A DNA stretch of 64,000 bases from Hypholoma sublateritium FD-334 SS-4 (Eukaryota > Basidiomycota > Agaricomycetes > Agaricales > Strophariaceae), in assembly GCA_000827495.1 (NCBI GenBank), contig KN817521.1, forward strand, positions 124,001 to 188,000, written 5' to 3'. Made by a program: the position numbers and the translations under genes. Shown piece after piece: positions 24,370 to 34,950 of the stretch (the stretch's first letter is position 1; the number at the start of each line of letters is the position of its first letter). The notes under the pieces were generated by a model. The model saw only the letters and a program-made list of their open reading frames with translations. It was not told the origin of the DNA and did not search any database.

Positions 24370-25243
24370 ATGTTCTTCAAACTCAGGTAAGTAGCTTGAA
24401 AAATCTCTCCAAATCGTTACTTGACGTCCTACCAGCCTTGTTGCCCTCGTTGCACCCCTTGTGTCCGGATTGGTTCTCCAAGTTCCCCAGAACCCAACTT
24501 CAGGAGGTACAGTCACTATTAGCTGGACCAACCAGCAAGGTGACCCGTACGTCTACGACTCATTTAAATATATCTTTCGGAACACTTAGTTTCCTATCAG
24601 CTCTACGTGGTCTTTCGAACTCACCAACGAGTCCTTCAACAATGCATTCGCCGTTGCCAACAACGTTGACCCATCTCTCAATTCGATTACCATCACGCTT
24701 CCTGTCGTTCCTATCGGGTGAGCCTACCCTCGTTTTGTCATTTCTTTCCTCACGTTCTAACTTTTTTTTTAAAAAAAAAAAAACAGCGATGGCTACACGC
24801 TGGAGGCCGTCAACATTGGCAACATCTCTGATGTTTTCGCGAGCACCGGGGACTTTTCTATTGCCAATGGCACTTCGACCTCTACAAGCTCTGCCACCTC
24901 TTCCACCGCTTCCACTACGAGCAAGGTTTCGACGTCGACCCCCACTGTTAGCGGGACTACAAGCTCAGTCACGTGCGTCTTCTATTAGTGCCTTTCCGCA
25001 GCCACATTAACTCTTTCAAAACACAGGAGCACTTCCACGTCGGCTCCTTTCACCTCAGTGATTGTTTCTTCTACTGCCCCTGCCTCCAGCGCAACAGCTG
25101 CCACCACCACGAGCGCCAGTAGTGCTGCCATCACGCCGACCTCAGCCGCCGTGTCGTCGCGCATGAGCCTTGGCGGCTCCATTGGAGGATTCGCTGTTGC
25201 GATTCTCTCGGCCGCTGCTGGAGTGGCTTTGATTACCCTCTAA
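24370..25243 (+). CDS. GPI-anchored Ser/Thr-rich cell-wall protein with Kre9/Knh1-like N-terminal domain
   Basis: Predicted secreted, GPI-anchored surface protein. A split first exon encodes a signal peptide (MFFKLSLVALVAPLVSG). The domain that follows (LVLQVPQNPTSGGTVTISWT, STWSFELTNESFNNAFAVAN, SITITLPVVPIGDGYTLEAV, NIGNISDVFASTGDFSI) matches the immunoglobulin-like N-terminal fold of fungal Kre9/Knh1-type proteins, which act in wall beta-1,6-glucan formation. A ~100-residue Ser/Thr/Ala linker follows, surely O-mannosylated, and the C-terminus (SLGGSIGGFAVAILSAAAGVALITL) is a GPI-attachment signal. Four introns. Intron 3 ends in T9 A13 CAG with no pyrimidine tract at the acceptor. Length and layout are typical of the very common Agaricomycete family. 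Confidence 0.85.
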
Positions 25244-28200
25244 AGTCTGGGACATTATTTCCGGTGTAGTGGACCGGTCAGGATTGTGTATATCCCTGCT
25301 CATGACTCTTATTCCCTTTCCTCTTTTTTTGGTATCTTGGACTAGTGGACGGCTATAGATACCAGGATCTTTCTGTTGCTTTCTTCTATGAACCATTTAC
25401 TTGGGATCCAAACTTTGTATGAAGTCTTTGAGCGAAATGGCAGACCATTCGCTTGTCCACTCTTTTTTTTCACCCCTGTGTGTACCTACACTTGTCTGTG
25501 CTGTCTAGTGTTATTCATCAAACTTGTTTAACGAAAATATCTAAAAGCTAAGTTGAGCAATTGGAAGGCAAATGCTGGTTACCATGCAGCATGCTTATGT
25601 CCCAATCTTGCCACTTGGTGATAATATATTAATTCAGGTGATTCTGGGACTGCAACGGGTATGTATGTAACTTATGTTTTGTACATACCTGTATACTATT
25701 TTGTGTTTGGGACTATGTCAAAGTTCCAGACGTGGAGCTGCATCGAGTCTTAAAACCTAGCTGCCATGGCTTAACGCAACGGCCTCGGCCGTCGGTGATG
25801 CTCAAAAGAGGTACAAGGAAGCCATATATATCATACTGCTGTCAGGGGATATGGACTGATTTGGGTTATGTAGCCCCGCTTGCCATCACTGCGCAGTGCC
25901 AAGTTATGCAAGCCTGTTTCCTTCTGCACTGAGGACCCTGGAAGCCAACTGGAAGCGGATTATCGGATCTACTTTATTTTCTTTCTTTCTAGTTGAAGAG
26001 GTGCAATCGGCTAGTTAGCACACCGTAAGTTTGACCCACGACATCAATGATCAGAGGGCTTATCACGGAACCGACACAGTGTTCTAGTCGAGCTGTGGAC
26101 CCAGCGATCTTAATCGACTGACCTATTGTAAGCTTGCAATATTCTCACTTCTCTAACAGAGTGTATATTTCAGCTGATCGATCTACTTCGCCTGGTCTCA
26201 TTTACGATTTTCTGATAGAAGGTGAATGCAAGGTGAATGTGTGAATCAATTTCTTCAACTTCGTCCATACTTCGTCTATCAATTCCCACCTCGGCTCGCT
26301 TCGTGTCGAATACGAGCCACTATTCTCCTGATCGTCGGACTTCAATTTTGCTAATAAAAATAGTCATGATCTTTCGTGAGCTTCGTGCCTTAGTATGTTA
26401 TTTGATTGCGATGCGTTCAACTCGGATTCTGGTGATAATATTTGCGACTTACATCCAAGAGTTGGTATGTATTCATCCTCAAGCAACGTCGGCTTTCGTC
26501 CTTCTAATATCCAAATAGTGACTGGGATCATGTTGGCGATTTTATGCTTCACGACAAACAGCGCTAGCCGACTATCGAGGCGCGCTGGGATATCTTCTCA
26601 AAGGATTTCTCAAGGTGGAACTTCTCTTGAATTCACACTGGGGATCTCTTATCGCGTGAGAGGCATAAAGTGCGCACAGACGGCTGAAGGTTGCGGCGTT
26701 TGACTTAAACATGGCTCCGCTGATTTCTGGAAAATATTTGCAAGCCACACATAAACGGCGGTGACGATAAATTCGAAATGTTGTCATTATTCTTGGAAGG
26801 AGATCCACTCCAGCCACACTACCGCTTTCTCGGAGCGTCTCGGATTATTCCGTCAGAGCTCGCTTCATGAAAATACATTGTTTCCCCGCTTCATTTGACC
26901 GAAAAACAGGCTTCAGAAGCAAGGTCCACCGTGTGGGGATTTAAGGATTCGCTTCGGAAGCCTAGGTTGGAAGGGGTTCGCAATGTCATGTAGTGATTTG
27001 GGAAAAAAAAACCAGTCTTTCGGTCAAGTACGTCGACTGATATTTCCGCCGTGATTGCTAGAAATGCACAGCGGCTAATCATTCTCAAGGTAGAGTATGA
27101 CTACCATTTATCTCACCTCGCCTAGTAAGCATGCATCCCTTGCGTTCTATCTGTTGAACGGGATTCTGAGTGATTGCACAGGATAGGCCATACTTATCAC
27201 CGAGGAGATTTTGAAAAGATTTCCATTCCCGCCGCAGTCTCGATCCTGGGTCGTAACAAGCGTTCAAGCAGGAGTGACGAGTACATTTATCGTCCATGAC
27301 GTCTTGTCGCAGCAAAAATCTTCTTAGTTTCTGTGAAACTAAACGGGATCTAGAGACCATAATATAATTCATATTAAGCCACGCGCTGTCTCGAAATCAC
27401 TTTCAATATATGGCATATGTCGCAAAAAAAACCACGGCGAAGAAGTGGGGTATCTTATCGAGCTTCGGACGATGGTGACTCTGAGTCGAAGTAAAGGTGC
27501 TCTGGGCTGTGGTTATTTTTGAGCTTCTTAACAGCGCCCATCCGATGGAAGGGGGCGTTCCTTGCGGCATGCCTACAGCTGGATTTATACAGTATACTGT
27601 TCTAGAGTCCTCCGTTATACATGCGCTCTGCACATTCTTCTTATGGGTAAGTACACTCCACGGCAAAGGAAGGGTGATTTTGTCGCGATGAGCTGGCATT
27701 GCAGCCGGCAGCTTCGAAACACTAGATAGATGTAAGTAATCAACGTCATGAGTGAACAGTATCAAGGCAGGAGGTTCTACGGATGCTTGGTCATTAATTG
27801 GGAGATCCGAGCCAAACCACTGGCATGACCTGCTTGATTTCAATATCTTGGGAAGAACGAAGCCTGCGGTCGAGCGGTCCACAAGCCATCCGCCGATTCC
27901 AGATATTCTCGCGTTCCATTGACGTTCTAGCCGAGGTATTATCTATAGCGCTGTATATATTTAGTGGAGGTCCGCCCTGTATAATCTTGAGCCTATCTGC
28001 CGGATATGGACTTGGTTAAGTATGTGCTTGAGGGAACCGGTGATGGCATAACGTCGACCAGGATCAATAAGATGATCCGGAGACTTGACCATTGACCAGG
28101 ACCCTGATGTGTAGTAGAACAATTGTCACCGTAGTTGCGTTATTCGACGCAATAGAGTGGCCCTAACCTTGATTCCTAATCATTGCCTGATCATACTTAC

Positions 28201-30746
28201 TGCATCTATATGTACGAATTAATCGCCGCATTGAATACCATGTTTCGTCACATTTAAGCTTCTCGTTGATATACCCAACTTGTCGCGTCAGGCGACATCG
28301 CCTGAACTTACTGAAACCCGGCCTGCCTTCACTCTTGGACACCGGTGCCGCGGCGACATATGGTGTACTTGAAGACCCGTAATTTTGAGGTTGGTCTCAA
28401 AAGGGCCCTGCTTCAAGATAGAGGTGTATAAATTAATACGGTGTATGTCCTGGTCCGACAAACATCCTTTCTGTAGCCCAATCTCGTACTGAATTCCAAG
28501 ACATAAAATGCAAACATCTTGCTTTCAAAATATCATTCCTTTGAAAGTAATGATCTAAGTATAGATACGACAACCATCCTGGTGCCCGGAAACGGCGGTG
28601 TATATACCTCAGTCTAATAACATAAATAATTCTGGACAGCTGTGATGTTGTTTTAAACCGCAGTCAATACATATATACCTTGATACGAATTCGTCGGCCT
28701 GCAGGATTCTGGGTAGATATTGCCACCTTTGACCGCAATGCGCAGAATGTAGCACGATGGGCGGCTAGGCATGAAGTCATCGGCGACAAATATTTCTGCC
28801 GCACTATTGAACCAGTGCATGCCCTTACAGTACGCGCTCTCGAGCTCCACGTAAATTACACATCTCTCGAATTGCAGAACCCCAATGGCCCAGTCAAGCA
28901 TCGCGTTGAAACGAACAGTGGAAATTTCTGGGCTTTCTGGGCAGGAAGTGCCCGAGAGTCTAGTGCTTTAGGGTGCAACCCTCATTCCCATCTTAATTTC
29001 CGTTGCCAAGTGTAAACAAGCCATAGAACAAAGCTGATACAGGAATTGGGAAGGCAGCTTTTATCCTGCGGGTTGCTAATCTTTGCCAGGTGGTGCGCCA
29101 GTGAGCTTTGATGTGATGATCCATCAACGCAACTCGGCCACCGGGGGTTTGAATTAGAGTTCTAACCACGCACGAGAGCAATAAACGATGTTCATCTAAA
29201 GCTAGCAATCTAGGGCGATGATCGCTGGGGAGTCAAATATCATCATCAAGAATGCGAAGCTCGTCAGAGACGGCAACCTTTACTTCTTAGCAAGTTTTAC
29301 ATCGCAACTGCTTGGAAAATATGAATCTTAGATTGACCGATCAATGAAATGCGGCGCCCGCTTTCATCAGATGCCCGAAGTTTATGGGTCAGAGTGCATA
29401 AGCGCGTGTCGATGTCCAGCATGGGGTCGGCCGTATTCAACCTCCGAGGGTCCAAACTGCATCTGCATTGAGACTGTAGGTGAAATTTGTACATGAATAT
29501 GACGACGTACCATATTCTGGTCAACGGGTTCCCGAGGACGTCAACTACTTCGCATCAGTTGTTAATTACTTTTACAATTGGAACACTGATTAATCCCCGC
29601 CCTGGAAAGTTGAAGTAGGGAGTACGTCGGAAAAGTATCATGTTATACAGTCAGTAAGTAGATGACAGCGTGGAACGTACTATACGCACTCTGAGTCGCA
29701 TCCCATTCTGCATATGTTAAATGCTAATGCCCATCAGCTTTCAATCCTAATTGAAGATGGAATGGAATTGAGTGAATATTTATTTGAAGCGATAGGGGAG
29801 GACAGAGTGGGCGGTTCTGGGCGGTTGGTTTTGGTTGGGACTTTGGTCTGTTAGCTCTGCGGAGAGTGGAATGAGTTTGATCGATGAGTTTAATCAACGT
29901 TGTCTTGTCATCCTAGATTTCAGAAGAGATAATGCATTTATCCTATGTAGGAGCTTGACGAGTTTATAGCATGTGCAGTTCGCAACCGTGTCCCTGCAAG
30001 CCATGATATAATAACACCGGGATCCCGACTTGAATACTGCAGTGTCCAGGAACTATGCACAGCCCCAGTATGTCAACGATATTTCAGGGCCTTGGCACCC
30101 TTCAGTGTCAATGGAACAACATCGGGGATACGTAAAGGCAAGTGTGGTCTGACCGTGAAATCTAGATGTCCGAAGGCCCACACCCATTTTGAGCGGGCGG
30201 GTATGGGTATGTATAACTTTTGTACCGTCAACGGGATAAATATAGCCCTTAATGCAAGCGCACCAGTAGCTCGAAATGAAGCATAGTGGTTCGTCCCCAT
30301 TCGCGAGAGTAAGTAACAGGAAGAATCAGAGATCCGGATCGACAGGAATGGCATCCAGAAGTTGTCCAAAGGGAGCGAAACTTTTGGCGTTGTGCCCACA
30401 TGGCTTAGAACTTCGAGCGGGGATAAACAGAAGCAGCCAAGCATGGGCAATTGTACGACTTACAACCATCCAGGTAAAGAGTATTTGACCGGACTTCTGT
30501 CGGAAGCTGGGAAGTGGACTTCAAGAGAGGATGGATAATCGATAAGGTGATTCGATGTGTGTGGTTATTCCAGGAAGCTTTGTAACTGCTCCATGCCGTA
30601 GAATCCGTTGAATATTGTCACGGTTAGTTGAAACTTGAATGTTGAGAAATTGTTGACGCCTGCCAGGCACGGGAGGATGACGTCACGTGCGCGCTGACGG
30701 AGCGGCTGGTCAAGTTAGGCGGAGCTGAGTTGAACTAAACTTATAT
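25244..30746. other. 5.5-kb gene-poor region
   Basis: No recognised gene. Unassigned ORFs of 60-160 codons occur, the longest at 27403-27882 (minus), 30073-30450 (minus) and 28680-29015 (plus). They overlap antisense ORFs, lack motifs, and I found no convincing exon chain. The piece IDVLAEVLSIAL at about 27918-27953 (+) faintly resembles an F-box core, but nothing around it supports that. A perfect 18-bp palindrome-like inverted repeat lies at 28288. Transposon relics are possible; I see no terminal repeats or polymerase motifs. Confidence 0.45.
28288..28305. repeat. Inverted repeat TCAGGCGA-CA-TCGCCTGA
   Basis: Two perfect 8-bp arms separated by 2 nt. The near-palindrome fits a site for a dimeric DNA-binding protein better than an RNA hairpin. 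No gene start is close enough to tie it to a target. Confidence 0.5.
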
Positions 30747-31392
30747 ATGATTCCTCGATTGTCCGCTGCGTTTGCTTCCCGACTCCCAACATCTTTCTCC
30801 TTCGCCCTCTTTTCAACAACGGCTTCTTCCTCCACTCCCTCGGATTTTCAGCGTCACAAAATGAGCATCAAGCAATTGGTTGACGTTCGTGCATCTCTTG
30901 CTCCGCCATAACCTGGGATTAGAAGTTCATTGCTATCTACTACCAAGGACTCGATCTCCAGCAACAAGGTTGCTATCTTTTCCAAGTCATACTGCCCGTA
31001 CTGCAAGAAGGTCAAGAAGTTGTTCGCTGAAGAGTTTCCTAACGTCGAACCGAAGATCTACGAGTCAGTCGGTATATACATATCACAACATTCACGTTCC
31101 TTACAATGCTCTCAGGCTCGACGAGCTTGATGATGGCTCTGCTATCCAGGATTACCTATACCAGAAGACAGGGCAACGCACTGTTCCTAATGTTTTTGTC
31201 GGTGAGTGTTTAAAATGTTCTATTATCAAACTCAGTCCTTACAATTATCACAAAGCCTCCAAACATATCGGTGGTCAGTCAATCGAACCAACGAAATCAA
31301 AATTCTCTGACATTATATTTGCAGGAAACGATGATACTCAGGGCCTTTTCAAACAGGGAGAGCTCAAGAAACTCATCATAGGCGCGGCGTGA
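30747..31392 (+). CDS. GRX: Dithiol glutaredoxin (CPYC), possible mitochondrial and cytosolic forms
   Basis: Glutathione-dependent thiol-disulphide oxidoreductase. Exons give MSIKQLVD, SSLLSTTKDSISSNKVAIFS, KSYCPYCKKVKKLFAEEFPN, VEPKIYELDELDDGSAIQDY, LYQKTGQRTVPNVFVASKHI and GGNDDTQGLFKQGELKKLI. Active site CPYC, the cis-Pro TVP motif and the GG[N]DD glutathione-binding motif are all present, and the core is of normal length. Two starts lie in one frame. ATG 30861 gives the standard cytosolic protein. ATG 30747 adds 38 residues rich in Arg/Ser/Ala/Phe (MIPRLSAAFASRLPTSFSFA, then LFSTTASSS) that look like a mitochondrial presequence. Caution: TATATA at about 30743-30748 overlaps the upstream ATG, so if it is a TATA box only the downstream start is used. 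Yeast GRX2 uses two starts in this way. Confidence 0.92.
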
Positions 31393-31770
31393 GGATCCCT
31401 TGGCTCCTTTAGACTTGCATTCGCAATCCCACTTATTACATGTATCAGTGCTCTAGGATTTCACTTATAAGACTTTCCAAATGTAATACTGTATGTCTGA
31501 TATTGATGTGAAATCGTGAATTGCACTGTACATAATTTTGCATAATTCAATGACGGTGATGGTGGCCAGGTTGGGCCGGGATGGCACTTGGCGAGATAAG
31601 ATTAATGCAATCTTATCTTTCGACTTACAGGGCAAAGCCGACGTGGCATGCCGGTGGTGCTGGCAACCTCTTCGTCTCTAACCACTATTGCCCAGTCGCG
31701 AAGTAACTTCCACTTACAAGGCGATACATCTCAGCCGGACTGAATTGTGCAGCATACCCTTGAAAATACC
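31393..31770. promoter_or_regulatory. Intergenic region between glutaredoxin and DPM3
   Basis: About 380 bp holding the glutaredoxin 3' flank (AT-rich, about 31440-31560) and the DPM3 promoter. Nothing else is visible. Confidence 0.4.
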
Positions 31771-32559
31771 ATGGCACGCGTTCACCGCGTTACTTTGACT
31801 GCCGCAATACTAGCGGTGGCATACTTCCTTACTTTCTTTAACTTCCTGTCGGTACCCCTCTTGGATGGCGGAATAGCTGAAAAAATATTGCCTGTGGTAC
31901 GCATACGATGAATCACTAAATGTACTGTCCTATCTGACTACAACCTCACTTTGTTCCCTGTCTCGATCTCTGTCTTTGGCTTTGGTTTTAACGCGGAATA
32001 TAGCTACCTTGGTGGCTCCTTGTCTCATTTGGCTCTTACTGTTTATGGTCCATCGGCATGGGTCTAGTGACACTACGAGAATGTCCAGAGGCGTATAACG
32101 AACTGCTTGGAGTGAGTACTTCACTTTTCGGACTTCAATACTTCTTTATATTCTCGGCTTTCGGACGGTTTACATTGAAGTAAAATCGGCATGTTATCCG
32201 AACACTCTCATTGATACCGCCTTCAAAAACTCTGGGTTTACCATCTTTCGGGATGTATTATGCCTTCATGGGCTGTGAAAGCAGATGCATACACTTTGCG
32301 AATGCCTATCATCTCCTTCAGGTTGATTCATTCTTCACCAATTTATTTGGGGATATCACTGCCCGTCTAGAAGCCGGAGTATCAAATGATATCATTGTTG
32401 AGCTTCCTTACAAGCGACACATCTTTTTACTTTTATTTTTATTCATTTTCCCCAATGGAACCCAGTCTATTTAAATCTATTGACTTATTTCACGTCTCCA
32501 CGTAGGAAATAGCAGAGGCGAAGAATGACCTCAGGACGAAGGGCGTCACCGTTGACTGA
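31771..32559 (+). CDS. DPM3: Dolichol-phosphate mannosyltransferase subunit 3
   Basis: DPM3 is the small ER membrane subunit that tethers and stabilises the catalytic DPM1, which makes Dol-P-Man for N-glycans, O-mannosylation and GPI anchors. Three exons: 31771-31896, 32004-32111 and 32506-32559. Splicing gives MARVHRVTLTAAILAVAYFL, TFFNFLSVPLLDGGIAEKIL, PVLPWWLLVSFGSYCLWSIG, MGLVTLRECPEAYNELLGEI and AEAKNDLRTKGVTVD. The two hydrophobic N-terminal helices, the PWW motif, TLRECPEA and the C-terminal coiled coil are all family features, and the ~95-residue length is normal. The last intron is 394 nt, far longer than others here, and contains an 87-codon ORF (32211-32474) of unknown meaning. Confidence 0.93.
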
Positions 32560-34950
32560 GCAATATTACTTTGAGAAGTAACTCATAGATGTCAGCGACG
32601 ACCGAAAATGTGTTTCACCGAAGCTACATATAAATTGTATTCTTTTCAATCATGATCAGCCCAATGTCGACGTCAACGCTTTGCAAGCCGAGATGCGAAA
32701 TCAAATACAATCGTTGCCCCTTCAGTTCACCGAAAAACCGAAGACTGTGTGAGCGCCCATCGTCGTGTATGACATATGGAACATTTTCTCATCCCTAGTC
32801 AAAGCACAGTCATCATGGCTTCCGCCAACTATATTCCCGATGGCAGAAAACTCCCTATTTGCTGCTTAGTCGCCGTGGTAGTTATGTCGACTGTTCGCAA
32901 GCTGTCAAAGGAAGGGGGCGCTCCATTGGCACTAATTGCATTATTTTCGGTTACTTCACGCTTAGACACTATCAGCGCTATACAACCATATCCTCATCCT
33001 GGTCTTAAGTAGAAGAGATCTGAACACGATCAGGCAGTCATCATGAATTGACTATCGACTCGATGAGTCGGAGTTGACGAACCTTCACAAGACTATGAGG
33101 ACCGGATGGCAAGGTGCTATACTTTCTCCGAGGTGGAAACCACCTCAGATGCCTACTATGATATTGAAATATTTTCGCCGAGGGTCGCCCTTGCTCTGGA
33201 AAATTCAACTCTATAGACATTTATGAAAGGCCAGCTCCATTCCTTTTCTGTGAGTGGTTTGCACTGGTTCAACTTACTCACCGTAGCTCCGTGAAGCCCC
33301 ACCATTGTCACCTTTTACGATTACTGAATAACTGTCCCCACATATACAATATCCCATCGTATCAAAGTTCTGGACAATGTATGTAAGGAATCAGTAAGCC
33401 TTCGGTGATAAAGTAACCTGCTTTACTAAAATTTGGTCACTGTCCTTATCCGCGTATGCGAAAAAATTGACGACTTTTATAACATCTCGACACATTTGTT
33501 CAATTTATTGTTCAGTTCAATGACGTCAGGAATTGCGAATAGGACTCCACCTCTCCGTCCAAAATGACTGTGTAGGTACACAAGTCACAAGTCCTTACTA
33601 TACTTGAAAGGCTAATGGTATTTAGGCGCATGTGCCAATGGCAATGGGCAGTGGTCACCATATTTCTGAAGGATATCTACGCGTGAAAAGGGCAAGAAAA
33701 GGGTGTTACTTTTACGTATCTCGCTCCGATATGCAAGTCCGCCTCTGAAGTATGTGGTGCACTACGAAATATATCTGAGTATATGTACTAGAGAGTCAAG
33801 TACTAGTCTCATGCCCATCCTCTCGCGGGTGCCTCCTTTGTCATGACTAAATCCTGACAGAGCTTGACTCTCCGAATCGCGATTTCTCTATAGGGTCTCA
33901 GCTCTAGAATCCAATAGTAATAATCCATATCATAATTTGAATGGCAGTTACGGACCGTGCTGTATGCAGAAAAGTAAGATACCTTCACAGAAACTTAGAA
34001 TAAATCACTTCAGGGTACAAGTTTTAGTACCTGTTCTCGATCTCTTGCGTCCGCATTTTTACGGCTTCTATCGTCCAAATACCAAACTTCTGTAGTTAAT
34101 AATTTGATCGGAGAAGATTACCTTTATCCTGCATGGCACCAAAAATTGAGCCGGCTTGTTTTATTGACGAATAAGTACCTCCCATCAAAATACTTAGACG
34201 CCGAACGGCGAAGATGCCGCACGAGTCAAAGCGCCCACTGGATTACGTAAGTAAGCTAGCGTTGGATGTTGGTTGGTCAAATGTTGGTTAGATGATGAGT
34301 ACGCTTATTACCCATTGATTTACAATAAATCTCACCACATAAGTTGCACATAAGTAATACTTGTTCGATAAGTAGTCAAAATTGTGTTTGGCAAAGGTCG
34401 CGATACGCTACAACTCCCTTTATCAAGCTACATATTCGTGACAGCCTTGTTATCTTCAATGTACTTTTCTTGGTTTAAATGCAAGATGTTGCTAGACTCC
34501 TCTGGCAGTCAACTAGTAAGTACGTTCAAATTTGATCCAACTACTTATCTCTTTTTGATCTCTTTCCACAAGTGCCTATATCAAGCCTATATATATATCA
34601 ACCGGACTTCGAGACCTTGTCGAGACCTTCATATAAATCGAGTATACGTACATATCTTATAAACCACCGACCACCGGGAAACATCAACACTCTCATGGAA
34701 TCCCCTATTAGTAAGTACATAGTAGTAGTAGTATATCTAATTACTGTAGCTCCTGAGGAACTCAGAGAAGGACTCGAAGTTCGGATATGTAGTCCAAAGA
34801 AAAAACTGCGACACTGCAGGAAAGCGAATACGTATTGTATCGTCACATAGAAAGAGGATATGAGAAGTTATAACACTATGACATATGGTTTATGCGTCAT
34901 AAGGTTAAAAGGCGAAACGATAGCAGCCACGTACCGAGGAAATTGCGTGG
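32560..34950. other. AT-rich intergenic stretch; possible broken small gene near 34.7 kb
   Basis: Mostly AT-rich and stop-dense. A plus ORF at 32776-33012 is unassigned. At about 34693-34890 (+) there is a gene-like start: ATGGAATCCCCTATTA, a 50-nt GTAAGT...TGTAG intron, then TPEELREGLEVRICSPK. A one-frame shift away comes TATLQESEYVLYRHIERGYE. The pieces look like one short charged protein interrupted by a frameshift near the A-run at about 34800. Confidence 0.35.

Noticed and set aside
27798..28019. F-box domain remnant
   Set aside because: Only about a dozen residues (IDVLAEVLSIAL) resemble an F-box; the Pro and later Trp positions are missing and nothing nearby supports it.
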